Shown here one piece after another: positions 24,444-33,704 of a stretch of DNA of 64,000 nucleotides. The position numbers and the translations under genes were made by a program. Position 1 is the first letter of the stretch. Every line of letters starts with the position of its first letter. Source of the DNA: Chrysophaeum taylorii (lineage: Eukaryota; Sar; Pelagophyceae; Pelagomonadales; Pelagomonadaceae); the NCBI GenBank assembly GCA_029834535.1, contig JAQMWT010000036.1, positions 62,001 to 126,000 on the forward strand, in the 5' to 3' direction. The notes below the pieces were generated by a model that was not told the DNA's origin, did not search any database, and saw only the letters and a list, made by a program, of their open reading frames with translations.

Positions 24444-24450
24444 CTTACCC
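24444..24450 (+). promoter_or_regulatory. CTTACCC motif just upstream of a start codon
   Basis: CTTACCC lies 9-15 bp before the ATG of the PsbP-like gene. The same heptamer, in either orientation, sits close upstream of four other starts in the window (see findings). Function is unproven. Confidence 0.35.
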
Positions 24451-24458
24451 CAGAAAAA

Positions 24459-25097
24459 ATGAAAGGCGGCCTCGCGCTCTCGTGTTTGGTTGTGTTCGTT
24501 GACGCCCTCGCGGTCCCGCAAACGCGGCGCTCTGTTCTTGGGGGCGTTGTGAGCGGAGGCCTCGTGTCGGCCGTAGGCGCGAGCGAGCCGAAAGCTCAGA
24601 GGGTTTCAGTGGACTTTGGCCCAGATCCCAGCGGCAGGGCGACTGCGTCCGCGATGTTCGAGGTCCCCGAGTCATGGGCCTTTCTCTCCGACACGAATGC
24701 GGCTGTGTCGGGGGGGCGTCGCTTGGTGGTGTACTCGGACGCGACCAACAGCGACACGAACGTGTTTCTGCTCATAACGCCCGTTCGAGGGGACTACACG
24801 CAGCTTGGTAGTTTTGGCACGCTCGATGCCGTCCAAGATACCATCGTGCCTCGTGGCCCCGACATCCAGTCTGAGGTCATTGCCTCGTCCTCTTCCGCGG
24901 GCCGCTACAACTACGAGTACACGGTTCAAGTTCCCAATCAGCCCAAGCGCCACTTGAGAACGATATTCACCCTGATGTCCGACAATATCGTAACCTTTAA
25001 CGCGCAAGCCCGCGAGGAAGACTACACCAGTGACGTCGCGACCGTCTTGCGTGACATTGCCGCGACATTTAGCACGACCAAGCTGTCAGCAGCATAA
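24459..25097 (+). CDS. PsbP-domain protein, thylakoid lumen
   Basis: 212 residues, single exon. It begins with a hydrophobic signal (GLALSCLVVFVDALA), then a twin-arginine-like segment TRRSVLGG and a second hydrophobic stretch ending near VGAS, as expected for import through a secondary plastid and then Tat export to the lumen. The mature part has PsbP-family features: FEVPESW, a short insert, then VFLLITPVRGDYTQLGSFGT and a YEYTVQVP strand. PsbP-like proteins assist assembly or stability of photosystems and NDH-type complexes; which one cannot be told. The mature part is about 170 residues, close to PsbP-like proteins. Confidence 0.85.
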   Translation: MKGGLALSCLVVFVDALAVPQTRRSVLGGVVSGGLVSAVGASEPKAQRVSVDFGPDPSGRATASAMFEVPESWAFLSDTNAAVSGGRRLVVYSDATNSDTNVFLLITPVRGDYTQLGSFGTLDAVQDTIVPRGPDIQSEVIASSSSAGRYNYEYTVQVPNQPKRHLRTIFTLMSDNIVTFNAQAREEDYTSDVATVLRDIAATFSTTKLSAA

Positions 25098-25311
25098 TAA
25101 TCAGGCTCGTGCGCGCGAATAATATACATGACCACCACCGCCGCGGCTCCGGTGTAGCCACAGCATGCTGTGCGGCGATATAATAAAAATACTAATGCCG
25201 CATAAGGACAGACAATGGTGGCTCACAATATTATTACTAATAATGCGGGAGCAGAAAGGCACGCAACGTAATTGAAACAGGAGCAGCTGGATGCGTGCGA
25301 CACCACGCGGT

Positions 25312-25408
25312 GGTCATCATCATCAACATCATCATCATCATCATCAACATCATCATCAGCATCATCTTATTCTTCAGTTCCTTCTTCTTCTTCTTCTTCT
25401 TCTTCGAG
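25312..25408. repeat. (ATC)n then (TTC)n microsatellites
   Basis: ATC/ACA trinucleotide run, then a TTC run, beyond the 3' end of the exportin gene. They lie in the 378-bp spacer 25098-25475, where no gene is seen. Confidence 0.85.
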
Positions 25409-25475
25409 AAAGAGAGAAGGTGTGAGTGGGAGGGGGCGCGCGTGGAGGCCGCGTCGCAGGTGGATCGCGTCGTCG

Positions 25476-28400
25476 CTATCGAAAAAGGTCGGCGAGGTGG
25501 GTGGGGGGGACTTCGTCCTGACGAAACGCACCCTGATGATGATGGTGCTGCCGCTGCTGCTGCTGTTTTCTTTCCGCAGCGAGCTGGCGGCTGGAGATCA
25601 TCTCGCCGGGGAGATCCCGCACGGTGGTGGCGTTGTGGCCGTAGCGAAGCGCGGAGGCGTCGACGGCGGGCGAGAGGGCCGCGGGCGAGGGGGCGGGGAA
25701 AGGCGATTGGACGCGCGCGGCGCGGCGGTCCTTGGCGTCGAGGGCGAGGAGGACGAGGTCGTGGAGCGCGGCCTTGTGGTCCTTCGGGGCACAGGGCTCG
25801 CGGAGCGCGGCTTCGAGGGCGGCGACGTTGGAGGCCTCGACGCCCGGGAGGCGGGACAAGAGGTACTGGCGAGGTCCGTCGTGGCGGAGCGGGGTGTCGG
25901 GGGGGACGCGGCGGGGCGGGGCCGAGGGGTCAACGCCGACGACGAGGGCGACGTAGACGGCGCGGGCGAGGGCGAGGAACTCGTACTCGCAGCCGGCGTT
26001 GGCGAGCCAGGCGGGTTCGGCGACGAGGGCGTCGACGGCCGACTCGAAGAGCGCGGCAAAGTAGGGCCAGTAGCGAGGGTCGTCGCAGGCCTCGGTCACG
26101 CAAATCTCTGCGAGTTTGGTGGCGGCGCGGCAGCTCGGAACGTCGCCCCATTTGCCGACGGCGCTCCAGAGCGCGCGGAGGACGGGCGTCGCGAGGTCAG
26201 AGAAGTTGGTGGGCACCCCCGTTGGGAGCAGGAAGCGCCGGAGGGCACGGACGTGCTCGGCGCGCCGCTCGCGGGCGGCCTGGACGCGCGCGCCGTTCTC
26301 GCCGTCGTCGGTCGCTTTTTTCTTTGGCGACTTGGGGACCTTCGAAGGGGTGGACGCGAGGACGAAGGAAGACGCGGCGGCGTTCATCGCCGAGGGTCGC
26401 GCGGGGGGGAGGAGGGCACGGGCCGAGGCGTCGCCCTCGGCGCGGAGCCTGTCGACGGTTTTGAGAGCGAGGGCGACGGGCGCGGCGAGCTCGCCCTTCG
26501 TGGCGAAGGCCACCTGGAGAACGTCGAGGTAGGCTCGCGCGAGGTCGCGACGCGACGCGTCGGCGACCGCCGCGACGGTCGGCTCGTCCCAGTCGGGCAT
26601 GTAGAGGCCCGAGGCGGCGTAGTAGGCGGCCTCGTCGTCGGTCGGCGACGAGAACGAGAGCGCGAGGCGCGTCTCGAGGTGGCCGGCGACGCGTCGCGCG
26701 ACGGGCGCGAGGTAGGCGTCGTATAGGACCGGCGGGCAGCGCAGGAAGAGGGGCTCGAGGACGTGCTTGAGGAGCGAGGCGAGGTGGCGGTGCTCGGTCG
26801 AGGCGAGGACGAGGTCGGCGCCGGGGAGCGCGGCGTCGCCACCCGTCGAGCCGACGAGGCCGCAGGCCGCGAGGAGGCCGACGGTCACGGGCGCCGCGTC
26901 GGCGGCGAATGCGCATCGTCGTTCGATCCAGAGTCGCGCGAACTGGTACACGGTGCTGCGGAGCTCGTTGAGCATGGTCCCCCAGCGCGCGCCGTGCGAG
27001 CCGCTCGGCGGCGGCCCGCCGGAATCGGTCGCGGCCGGGGAGGTCCCGACGGGCGGCGTCGTCGTCGTCGTCGGGGAATCGGCGGCGTCGCGCTTGTGGT
27101 TTGAGGAGGGCTCGACCTTGGCGCGGACCTCGTCGAGGCTGGGCGCGAGGGCGAGGCGCGCGGCGGGGTCGGCGCGGAGCGCGTCCCGGATCGGCGGCGC
27201 CCACAGCGCGTGGAGGCTTCGCGCGAGCGACGCGACCGTCGGAAGGACGCGCGCGAGGACGGCCGCGCTCGCGTCCTTTCCGACGAGGTCGGCGAGGCCG
27301 GGGGGCGGGTCGGGGGCGGCGCACGGCTCGCGCGTGCCGACGACCTCGGCGGGCGCCGACGCGGCTGCGCGCCGCGCGACCCCGAGGAGCACGCCGAGGG
27401 CGCGCCGCACCGCCTCGGCCGGAACCGTCGGCGGGCAATTTTTTTCGTCCTCGGGGACGTAGGGAGCGCGGACGCTGCGGGCGTCGTGGCGCACGGCGTG
27501 GGTTGCGGCGTCGAGGACCCCGAGCGAGACGAGGAGGCCGCGCGGCGTCGAGGTCGCCGCCGCGCCCGAGACGGACTCGAGCTCGGCGAGCGGCCCGGCG
27601 ACGACCGCCTCGAGAAGCGCGCGCCGCTTGTCGGCGTCGGCGCAGGCGTTCGAGAATAGCACCAGCGCCTCGCACACGTACTGGGCGCCGACGTCGCACA
27701 GCAGCCGCGACGCGAGCACGGCCGACGCGCCGTCGCGGAGTTCGTCGAACTGCGCGGCCACGCCCCGCGGACCCGCGGTCGCGAGACGCAGCAGCCCGTG
27801 CGCCGCCTTGCGCCGGATCTCGGCGGCTTCCCGCGGCGTCGCCGCCGCCGCCTTGGACGACTCGTACGCCAGGCACGCGAACAGCTCGCGAAGCACGTCG
27901 CGCAGCCGCCCGCCGCGCGCGCGCAGGACGCCGCGCGTCGCGTCGACGAGGCTCAGCCGGGCGAGGACGCGGTTCGCGGTCCAAGGCCGCCACTCGACCG
28001 TCGCCGCGAGCAGGTTTTCGTCCAGCATCCTCAGCGCCTCCTGGTGAGTCTCGCCGTCCGCGTCGGGGGACTGAACACCGTCGTCGTTGTCGTCGTCGTC
28101 GTCGCCGGGCACGAGGGCGGGGCCGTTCGCGTCGCGGCGACGGCGGCGGCGCTTGGCGAGCGTTTCGTCGCGCAAACGAAGCGTCTCGTCGACGACGCGC
28201 TCGACCACGAGCGCGAGGCCCTCGAGGCGACGCACCCAGTCGTCCTCGACGCTCGCCGCCGCTGTTTCCGGAGGCGCCTCGGCGAGAAGCTGGCGCAGGC
28301 GCGCGTCGGTCGCGCGCGCGACGGCCGCCGCGTCGAGGTCGACGAGCGCCGCAGACACTTGCGAGACGCCCGAGCGCATAATCGTAAAGTGCGACGAGTA

Positions 28401-29780
28401 CTCGTCGTCGTCGACAAACTCGAAGTCGTCCGCGATTTGCTCGTCGTCGCCGCCACCCGCCGCGCGCCGACACGCGAAGCGGGCGTAGCGGTCGAGGATC
28501 CGGGGCGCGAAGGAGCGGACGTTGGCGCGCGACGCGGGGCCGAGCTTGCCCTGACCTGCGAGGCGGCTCGCGTCTCGCCAGAGGGGCAGCATCGCCTCGG
28601 CCGCCTTGCGCGAGGGCGCCGCCTCGAGGACCCCGATCGCGGCAGCGAGGTACGCGGCCAAGGCATCGTCGACCTCGGCGCACCGGTCGCCGCCCTTGGC
28701 GAAGTCGGTCGCGCCGAGCGCCTTGAACCGCGCGTAGAGGTCCCGGAAGACGTACGTCGCGCAAGCGGCGAGCGTCGCCCACAGGGTCGCGCGCTGGGCG
28801 GGGTCGAGGGCGCCGCCCCGCCGCGAAAAGTCGGCGCAGCCCTTGTTGTAGAGCGCCTCGCAGAAGCGCGGCGCGTAGCGCGCGACGCGGAGCGCGGCGT
28901 CGTAGTCGAGGTGCGCCGAGGTCGCGAGGCTCCGGAACGCGCGGAGCGCCGCGCCGCACACCTCGACGTCGTCGTCCGAGGCAAGGGCTAGCTCGCCGTT
29001 CGCCGCCAGATATGCGGTCAGCTCGACGGGGTCGGTCCCGAGAGAGCGCATATCCTCCGAGTCCCAGCATACCCACGTCGCGAACGATCGCAGGCATCGG
29101 AGAGCGGCGACGAGGCGCCGGGGCGACGCGCGGTCCGACCGGGACGACGCGTACGCACGCTGGGCAAAGGCGAAGAGCTCGCGCACGAGTGTGGGCGACA
29201 CGGCGTTGAGCGCCTTGAGGACGTCGGTGCGGCGCTTGGCGGGCAACCGCGCGTTGTAGTCGGCGTCGGTGCACTCCTCGGCGAGCTCCGCGAGCGCGAC
29301 CCACCAGAGCTCGAGAGTGGCACCGCGCTCCTCGTCGGCGCCCGCCGCCAGCATCTCGTCGACAAGCGTGGGCCACCGCTGCGGAAACTCGCGCAGCGCG
29401 ACCTGCGCGACGAGCGCGGCCTTCTTGTTGCGCACGAAGGCGGCTTCGACCGCCGTCGTCCTGCCCGCCGCCGCCACCGCCGTCGACCGTACGAGCATCT
29501 TCTCCTGGTCGCTTAGCTCGTTCCACCGCGCCGTCGCGAGCTTCTCGAGGCACGAGAGCCCGAACACCATCGCCGCGTCGGGCGCGACGCCGCTCCCGGC
29601 GGGCGTCAAAATAGCCGCGGCCGCGTGAAACGCCGTCTCGGGCGTGTCCTGCACCGACTGGAGGAACGATCGCGCCTCGCCGCGCAGCTCAGCCTCGCCG
29701 CCGCCGCCGTACTCGATCTCCAGCGCGCGGTAGATCCGATCCATGTCCGTCCCAAAGGCTGGGCTGCCTGGATAGCACAT
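25476..29780 (-). CDS. Exportin-5 (HASTY)-like karyopherin
   Basis: Large HEAT-repeat nuclear transport receptor of 1,434 residues from ATG 29780, or 1,422 from the ATG at 29744 (MDRIYRALEI). The N-terminus has the importin-beta/exportin pattern: FLQSVQDTPETAFHAA, then LEKLATARWNELS and NKKAALVAQVALREFPQRWP, matching the Xpo1 domain. Near residue 470 an acidic segment DDFEFVDDDEYSSHF followed by a conserved helix resembles the exportin-5 middle region. Exportin-5 moves small structured RNAs and tRNA out of the nucleus with RanGTP. Long Ala/Arg-rich insertions explain a length above the usual 1,200. Single exon. Exportin family is firm; the exportin-5 subgroup is probable. Confidence 0.75.
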   Translation of the reverse strand: MCYPGSPAFGTDMDRIYRALEIEYGGGGEAELRGEARSFLQSVQDTPETAFHAAAAILTPAGSGVAPDAAMVFGLSCLEKLATARWNELSDQEKMLVRSTAVAAAGRTTAVEAAFVRNKKAALVAQVALREFPQRWPTLVDEMLAAGADEERGATLELWWVALAELAEECTDADYNARLPAKRRTDVLKALNAVSPTLVRELFAFAQRAYASSRSDRASPRRLVAALRCLRSFATWVCWDSEDMRSLGTDPVELTAYLAANGELALASDDDVEVCGAALRAFRSLATSAHLDYDAALRVARYAPRFCEALYNKGCADFSRRGGALDPAQRATLWATLAACATYVFRDLYARFKALGATDFAKGGDRCAEVDDALAAYLAAAIGVLEAAPSRKAAEAMLPLWRDASRLAGQGKLGPASRANVRSFAPRILDRYARFACRRAAGGGDDEQIADDFEFVDDDEYSSHFTIMRSGVSQVSAALVDLDAAAVARATDARLRQLLAEAPPETAAASVEDDWVRRLEGLALVVERVVDETLRLRDETLAKRRRRRRDANGPALVPGDDDDDNDDGVQSPDADGETHQEALRMLDENLLAATVEWRPWTANRVLARLSLVDATRGVLRARGGRLRDVLRELFACLAYESSKAAAATPREAAEIRRKAAHGLLRLATAGPRGVAAQFDELRDGASAVLASRLLCDVGAQYVCEALVLFSNACADADKRRALLEAVVAGPLAELESVSGAAATSTPRGLLVSLGVLDAATHAVRHDARSVRAPYVPEDEKNCPPTVPAEAVRRALGVLLGVARRAAASAPAEVVGTREPCAAPDPPPGLADLVGKDASAAVLARVLPTVASLARSLHALWAPPIRDALRADPAARLALAPSLDEVRAKVEPSSNHKRDAADSPTTTTTPPVGTSPAATDSGGPPPSGSHGARWGTMLNELRSTVYQFARLWIERRCAFAADAAPVTVGLLAACGLVGSTGGDAALPGADLVLASTEHRHLASLLKHVLEPLFLRCPPVLYDAYLAPVARRVAGHLETRLALSFSSPTDDEAAYYAASGLYMPDWDEPTVAAVADASRRDLARAYLDVLQVAFATKGELAAPVALALKTVDRLRAEGDASARALLPPARPSAMNAAASSFVLASTPSKVPKSPKKKATDDGENGARVQAARERRAEHVRALRRFLLPTGVPTNFSDLATPVLRALWSAVGKWGDVPSCRAATKLAEICVTEACDDPRYWPYFAALFESAVDALVAEPAWLANAGCEYEFLALARAVYVALVVGVDPSAPPRRVPPDTPLRHDGPRQYLLSRLPGVEASNVAALEAALREPCAPKDHKAALHDLVLLALDAKDRRAARVQSPFPAPSPAALSPAVDASALRYGHNATTVRDLPGEMISSRQLAAERKQQQQRQHHHHQGAFRQDEVPPTHLADLFR

Positions 29781-30204
29781 CTCATCACGCCGTCATCATC
29801 GCCACAACATTTGGCGGCCGGCCTTCGTTCTAGGAGCCCCCTAAAATGTTCTTCTCCGACGACGACCCCGGGTTTAGGAATAAACTCAAAGCTTTTTGAG
29901 CTCGGGTTGGAATGGAAATGGAGGGGACGACGGCCAAGCGCGAGCCTGATCGTCCGGGCGCCGCCAGGGACCCGGAGATGTAGGGGCCGTTGGCGTTGTT
30001 TCTGTAAGCGTCTTGGCGCTCCCTGGAGTGCGCCTGCGCGTCCATTGCTGGAGGTGGGCGGTGGCTGCACCGCTCTCGACGTCCTGTATAATTAGGCCCG
30101 CTAGGAGAAGACGCTCATACGGTGAGTGCACCGTGATGAGTGAGGGAGTAAAAGGCTTGTGTACCAACCGGGAAAAAAATTTTGTGCCGGTTGTCTTCGA
30201 CACG
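29781..30204. promoter_or_regulatory. Divergent promoter region (exportin / NSUN2)
   Basis: About 424 bp between divergent genes. An open frame runs upstream of the NSUN2 start, but its codons look non-coding. A TATA-like TATAATTA lies near 30087. Confidence 0.45.
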
Positions 30205-32322
30205 ATGGGTCGGCGATTTAAGCGACGGCGCGGCGAGTATAAGAGCAACGACGAGTGGGACCAGGGGGCGGAGGACGAGGAGCGATGGTGCGAGCGGCGA
30301 TTCGTCGCTTTCTACAAGCGCCAGCTCGTGGGTCGCGTCGTGCGGGACGAGGCCGAGTGGGAGGCAATGATGGCGACGCTGCGCAAGCCGTTGCCCGTGA
30401 CGTTGCGGGTAACGGGGGACCCGGGGCTGCGGGCGCGGCTCGAGTCCGAGCTCTCGGACCTCGTGGGCCGCGCCAACGCCAAGCTCGAGGCCGAGCCGAT
30501 GACGTTGGCGCGGCTCGCGTGGGTCGAGCGCGGGTGGCAGGTGGGCGAGGCGCGGGCTACGATCCGCAAGTCCGCCGCGCACGAAGAGCTCCACCAGTGG
30601 CTCGTCACGCACGAACGCGCGGGCAGCATCACGCGCCAGGAGGCGGTGTCTATGGTGCCGCCGCTGTTCCTCGACGCGCGCCCGGGCGACCGCGTTTTCG
30701 ACGCGTGCGCCGCGCCGGGCTCCAAGACGACGCAGCTCATCGAGGCCATCGATGGCGCGCTGCTCGAGGGCCGCTCCGGCCTCGAGGAGGCTTCCGAGCT
30801 CCTGATCGCCAACGACGAGAACCTCTCGCGCGCGCACACGCTCGTGCACCAGCTCAAGCGTCTCGGCTCGCCGTCGTGGCTGGTGTCTCACTGCGACGCG
30901 CGCGCCTTCCCAACGCTCTACAAGGAAATCCGCGCGGGCGTGCGCAAACGCCGGACCGAGAACAAAATTCTTTTCGACAAAATACTCTGCGACGTCCCGT
31001 GCTCGAGCGACGGCACGCTCCGCAAGACGCCCTCGGTCCTCAAGCGCTGGCGTTGTAGCCACGGCACCGCGCTCCACGTGCTCCAGGCCCGCATCGCCAA
31101 GCGCGCCGCCGAGCTCCTCGCGCCCGGGGGGCGCCTCGTCTACTCGACGTGCTCGATGAACCCCGTCGAGGACGAGGCCGTCGTCGCCGAGATCCTGAGG
31201 TCGGACCCGACGCTTTCTGTCGTCGACGCTTCGGATCGATTCCCCGACGTCAAGCGCCGCGCCGGCCTCGACTCGTGGGCCGTCTTCGACGATGTCGAGC
31301 GCCACAACGACGACGATGATGACGACGCTGTGCCGCTGGATGAGTTGTGCCCCGCCGCGAGGAAGCGCGCCTCGCTCTTTCCGCCGACGGACGCCGACGA
31401 CCCCGACCGCGCGATCCGCGACCAGCTCGCAAAGTGCATGCGCTTCGTGCCGCACGACGACGATACTGGTGGATTCTTCGTCGCCGTCCTCGAGCGCCCA
31501 CACCACCAAGACCTCGATCTCGACGAGGGCGCTGCTGCCGTCGACGACACTCCCGCGCCGCCGGAAAAAAACATAGAAGAAGAAGAAGAAGAAGTAGAGC
31601 AGGTCGTTGTTCGCATGCCGCCGAGACAACCCAACGGGAAGAGGCCGTTTCCCGAGGACTTGCCGTACGTGCCGTTCTCGAGCGTTGCCGACCTCGACTC
31701 GCTCGTCGACTTTTATGGACTCGAGGGATTTCCCACGGACCTCATCGTCGCGCGCGCCTGCGACGACCCAGAGTCGAAGAACTCGAAGCGCGGCCTCGTC
31801 GTCTCGCGGCCTGTGCGCGACATCGTCCTCCGCGCGCGCCAACTCAAGCTGAGGATCGTTCACGCCGGTGTGGTTCTTTTTTCTCGAAACTCAGACAAAT
31901 CGAACGCCGCCGCCGGCTTTCGCATCGTCCAAGACGGCATCCACATTCTCCTCCCTTTCATGCGCAAGCGCAAGATCGAGTGTGGAGCTGCCGATTTTGG
32001 CATTTTCCTCCAGGGCGGCATCGTCTCCTTTGACCGCCTCACCCCTCCGCTTCGGGATCAGCTTCACCCGCTCGATATCGGCTCCGTCGTCTGCGTTCTC
32101 GACATTCCGAACCTTCCTACCAAGGATCCTCCCGCGATAGTCACGTGGCGCTCCCCGGGCCCCTTCGTTCACGTCTACTGTGCCAAGAACGACCTCGCGG
32201 TCCTGGCCAGCCGATTCGCCTCGCTCGTGCCGCCCGATCCCCAACCATCAATATCATTGGGCTCCCGTGTGCTAGTCGAGCCGCCGCCGCCGCCGCCGCT
32301 TCCTTCAGCAGGGCCGAGCTAG
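30205..32322 (+). CDS. NSUN2: NSUN2/Trm4-type tRNA (cytosine-5)-methyltransferase
   Basis: 705 residues from ATG 30205, where the protein opens MGRRFKRRRGEYK like other NSUN2 proteins; the open frame goes further up but without family match. SAM-binding motif I: FDACAAPGSKTTQLIE. Motif IV DVPCSSDGTLRK and motif VI VYSTCSMNPVEDE carry the two cysteines of the RNA m5C reaction (product release and catalytic). A lysine/glutamate-rich linker near residue 460 separates the catalytic part from the conserved C-terminal domain (PYVPFSS..., then GIVSFDRL). It methylates C48/C49 and related positions in tRNA, mainly in the nucleus. Single exon. Confidence 0.9.
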   Translation: MGRRFKRRRGEYKSNDEWDQGAEDEERWCERRFVAFYKRQLVGRVVRDEAEWEAMMATLRKPLPVTLRVTGDPGLRARLESELSDLVGRANAKLEAEPMTLARLAWVERGWQVGEARATIRKSAAHEELHQWLVTHERAGSITRQEAVSMVPPLFLDARPGDRVFDACAAPGSKTTQLIEAIDGALLEGRSGLEEASELLIANDENLSRAHTLVHQLKRLGSPSWLVSHCDARAFPTLYKEIRAGVRKRRTENKILFDKILCDVPCSSDGTLRKTPSVLKRWRCSHGTALHVLQARIAKRAAELLAPGGRLVYSTCSMNPVEDEAVVAEILRSDPTLSVVDASDRFPDVKRRAGLDSWAVFDDVERHNDDDDDDAVPLDELCPAARKRASLFPPTDADDPDRAIRDQLAKCMRFVPHDDDTGGFFVAVLERPHHQDLDLDEGAAAVDDTPAPPEKNIEEEEEEVEQVVVRMPPRQPNGKRPFPEDLPYVPFSSVADLDSLVDFYGLEGFPTDLIVARACDDPESKNSKRGLVVSRPVRDIVLRARQLKLRIVHAGVVLFSRNSDKSNAAAGFRIVQDGIHILLPFMRKRKIECGAADFGIFLQGGIVSFDRLTPPLRDQLHPLDIGSVVCVLDIPNLPTKDPPAIVTWRSPGPFVHVYCAKNDLAVLASRFASLVPPDPQPSISLGSRVLVEPPPPPPLPSAGPS

Positions 32323-32346
32323 AGTGTAGATCGCGACAATCTCCTC

Positions 32347-33171
32347 TTAGAATACGCGACGATCAAAACGTCGTATCTCGGCCGGGGTCCACGCGGGAGC
32401 TGGCGCTTCGTAGTAGCGATTATTATCGTGGGGGTGCAATTTGTTGTTGTTGTTGTTGTTGTTGTTGGGCGCGTTGGCTTCTTCTTCGAGGAGCTCGGCG
32501 GCGCGCGCCACCGCTATGGCGTCAGCAGCGCGTTGCAGCCGCGTCGCGTCTCGCTCCGTCCGCGTCGCGTGGTCGTTCAACGCGGAGACGAGAGTCTCCA
32601 CAAGTGCGCATTGCTGCGTGGTCTGCTGCAGCGACATCGCGCGCGACCCCGGCAACGCGGCCTCGCTCGCCGCGACGCCTCGCCTCTCGACCTTTCGGGC
32701 GAACGACGATGGGCTCCGTTCCTCCATCGTCGCGGGATCCTCTGCCCATCCTCCCGTGCGCTCCTCGACCACCTCCGATGGTGGTGCTCTTGTTCCCCCG
32801 ACGCGCATCCTCACGGGCCGGCCAGCCCACGTCCACGTCTTCCATTTCGTCGCTCCGTCGAATACCGTGCCGCCCGACTGCCACGAATTAGTTGTGACGT
32901 GGTGGTGCCGCAAGGTCCCCGGCCGACGTCGGCTCGGATGCGCGAAGCCATCACCGAACCACACCGGCTCGACGAGGGGCCCGTCGTCAAGAGGTCTGAC
33001 AGCCTGTCTCCGCACATCGCACTCCACACAGACCTCCTCGTCGGCGTGCTGCTCCAAGTAGCCGCCGAAGGGCGAAACGGACCGGGGACTCGGAGCAACG
33101 TAGGTCCACTCGGAGTCAATGCGACACCTCGTGAGATGGCACGCGACCGGAAACGATGCGTAGGGCCGCAT
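32347..33171 (-). CDS. Hypothetical protein with C-terminal coiled coil
   Basis: About 274 residues from the ATG at 33171 (MRPYASFPV); the frame extends further but would cross the divergent promoter and ELF1. The first 130 residues are Cys/Trp/His-containing (VCVECDVRRQAV, then WKTWTWAGRPVRMRVG) without a family I recognise. Residues about 190-245 form an Ala/Arg-rich helix likely to coil, followed by eight Asn from a GTT repeat. It converges on NSUN2 with only 24 bp between stops. Function unknown. Good codon quality and a separate promoter region support it being real. Confidence 0.55.
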   Translation of the reverse strand: MRPYASFPVACHLTRCRIDSEWTYVAPSPRSVSPFGGYLEQHADEEVCVECDVRRQAVRPLDDGPLVEPVWFGDGFAHPSRRRPGTLRHHHVTTNSWQSGGTVFDGATKWKTWTWAGRPVRMRVGGTRAPPSEVVEERTGGWAEDPATMEERSPSSFARKVERRGVAASEAALPGSRAMSLQQTTQQCALVETLVSALNDHATRTERDATRLQRAADAIAVARAAELLEEEANAPNNNNNNNNKLHPHDNNRYYEAPAPAWTPAEIRRFDRRVF

Positions 33172-33292
33172 CGGTGAACGGCTTGCTGCTGGGGGTAAGG
33201 AAGGGAGTTCACAACTCCATTGTGGATGGAGGGTTTGGTTAGTTAGAAAAGGAAGGAGGCCGGTTCCTCCTCCGCAGAGTGTTCCCTTCCGC
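33172..33292. promoter_or_regulatory. Divergent promoter region with GGGTAAG motif
   Basis: 121 bp between the hypothetical gene and ELF1. GGGTAAG at 33193-33199 is 22-28 bp upstream of the minus-strand start. Confidence 0.45.
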
Positions 33293-33625
33293 ATGGGGCG
33301 GCGAAAGAAGTCGTCGGTGAAGAAGGCGGTCAAGCGGAAGCGGACGTCGATTAGCACGCAGTTCAAGTGTCCGTTCTGCAACCACGAAGACAGCGTCGAG
33401 GCGACGCTCAAGTACGAACAGGAAGTCGGGACGCTGGTGTGTCGGGTGTGCGGGGCATCCTACTCTGCCACAATAAATTACCTCTCCGAGCCGATCGACG
33501 TCTTTAGCGAGTGGATCGACCACTGCGAGCAGGAACAGGAGGAAGCGGAGAAGCACGCCGCGGACGAGGAAGAGGAGGACGAAGAGCTCGACGCCCGCCG
33601 GAGCGTGCGCGCGCGACTCGAATAA
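33293..33625 (+). CDS. ELOF1: Transcription elongation factor 1 (ELF1/ELOF1)
   Basis: 110 residues. Basic N-terminus MGRRKKSSVKK, then the single zinc-ribbon: FKCPFCNHE and LVCRVCGASY supply four cysteines. YLSEPIDVFSEWIDHCE is the usual end of the core. An acidic C-terminal tail follows, as in yeast and plants. Elf1 binds elongating RNA polymerase II near the downstream DNA and helps it pass nucleosomes. AATAAAG overlaps the stop and AATAAAC follows, probable polyadenylation signals. Confidence 0.95.
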   Translation: MGRRKKSSVKKAVKRKRTSISTQFKCPFCNHEDSVEATLKYEQEVGTLVCRVCGASYSATINYLSEPIDVFSEWIDHCEQEQEEAEKHAADEEEEDEELDARRSVRARLE

Positions 33626-33704
33626 AGAATAAACAATACACCCCCCTTTTTGTTCTTGTCGTCGTTGTTGCGTCGGCCAATTTCTTTCTTTCTTTCTTTC
33701 TGCG

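Larger units (their letters stand above)
23917..24458. other. Intergenic spacer with dispersed-repeat copy A
   Basis: No gene seen. It contains C-rich runs and one copy of a dispersed repeat at 24364-24417, then the short leader of the PsbP-like gene. Confidence 0.6.

Noticed and set aside
26197-29553. 1,118-residue open frame on the minus strand and a 426-residue Arg-rich frame on the plus strand (27101-28381)
   Set aside because: Alternate-frame shadows of the exportin gene, extreme Arg/Ala content, no family match.
30115-31863. 582-residue minus-strand frame
   Set aside because: Antisense to NSUN2, whose catalytic motifs are unambiguous.
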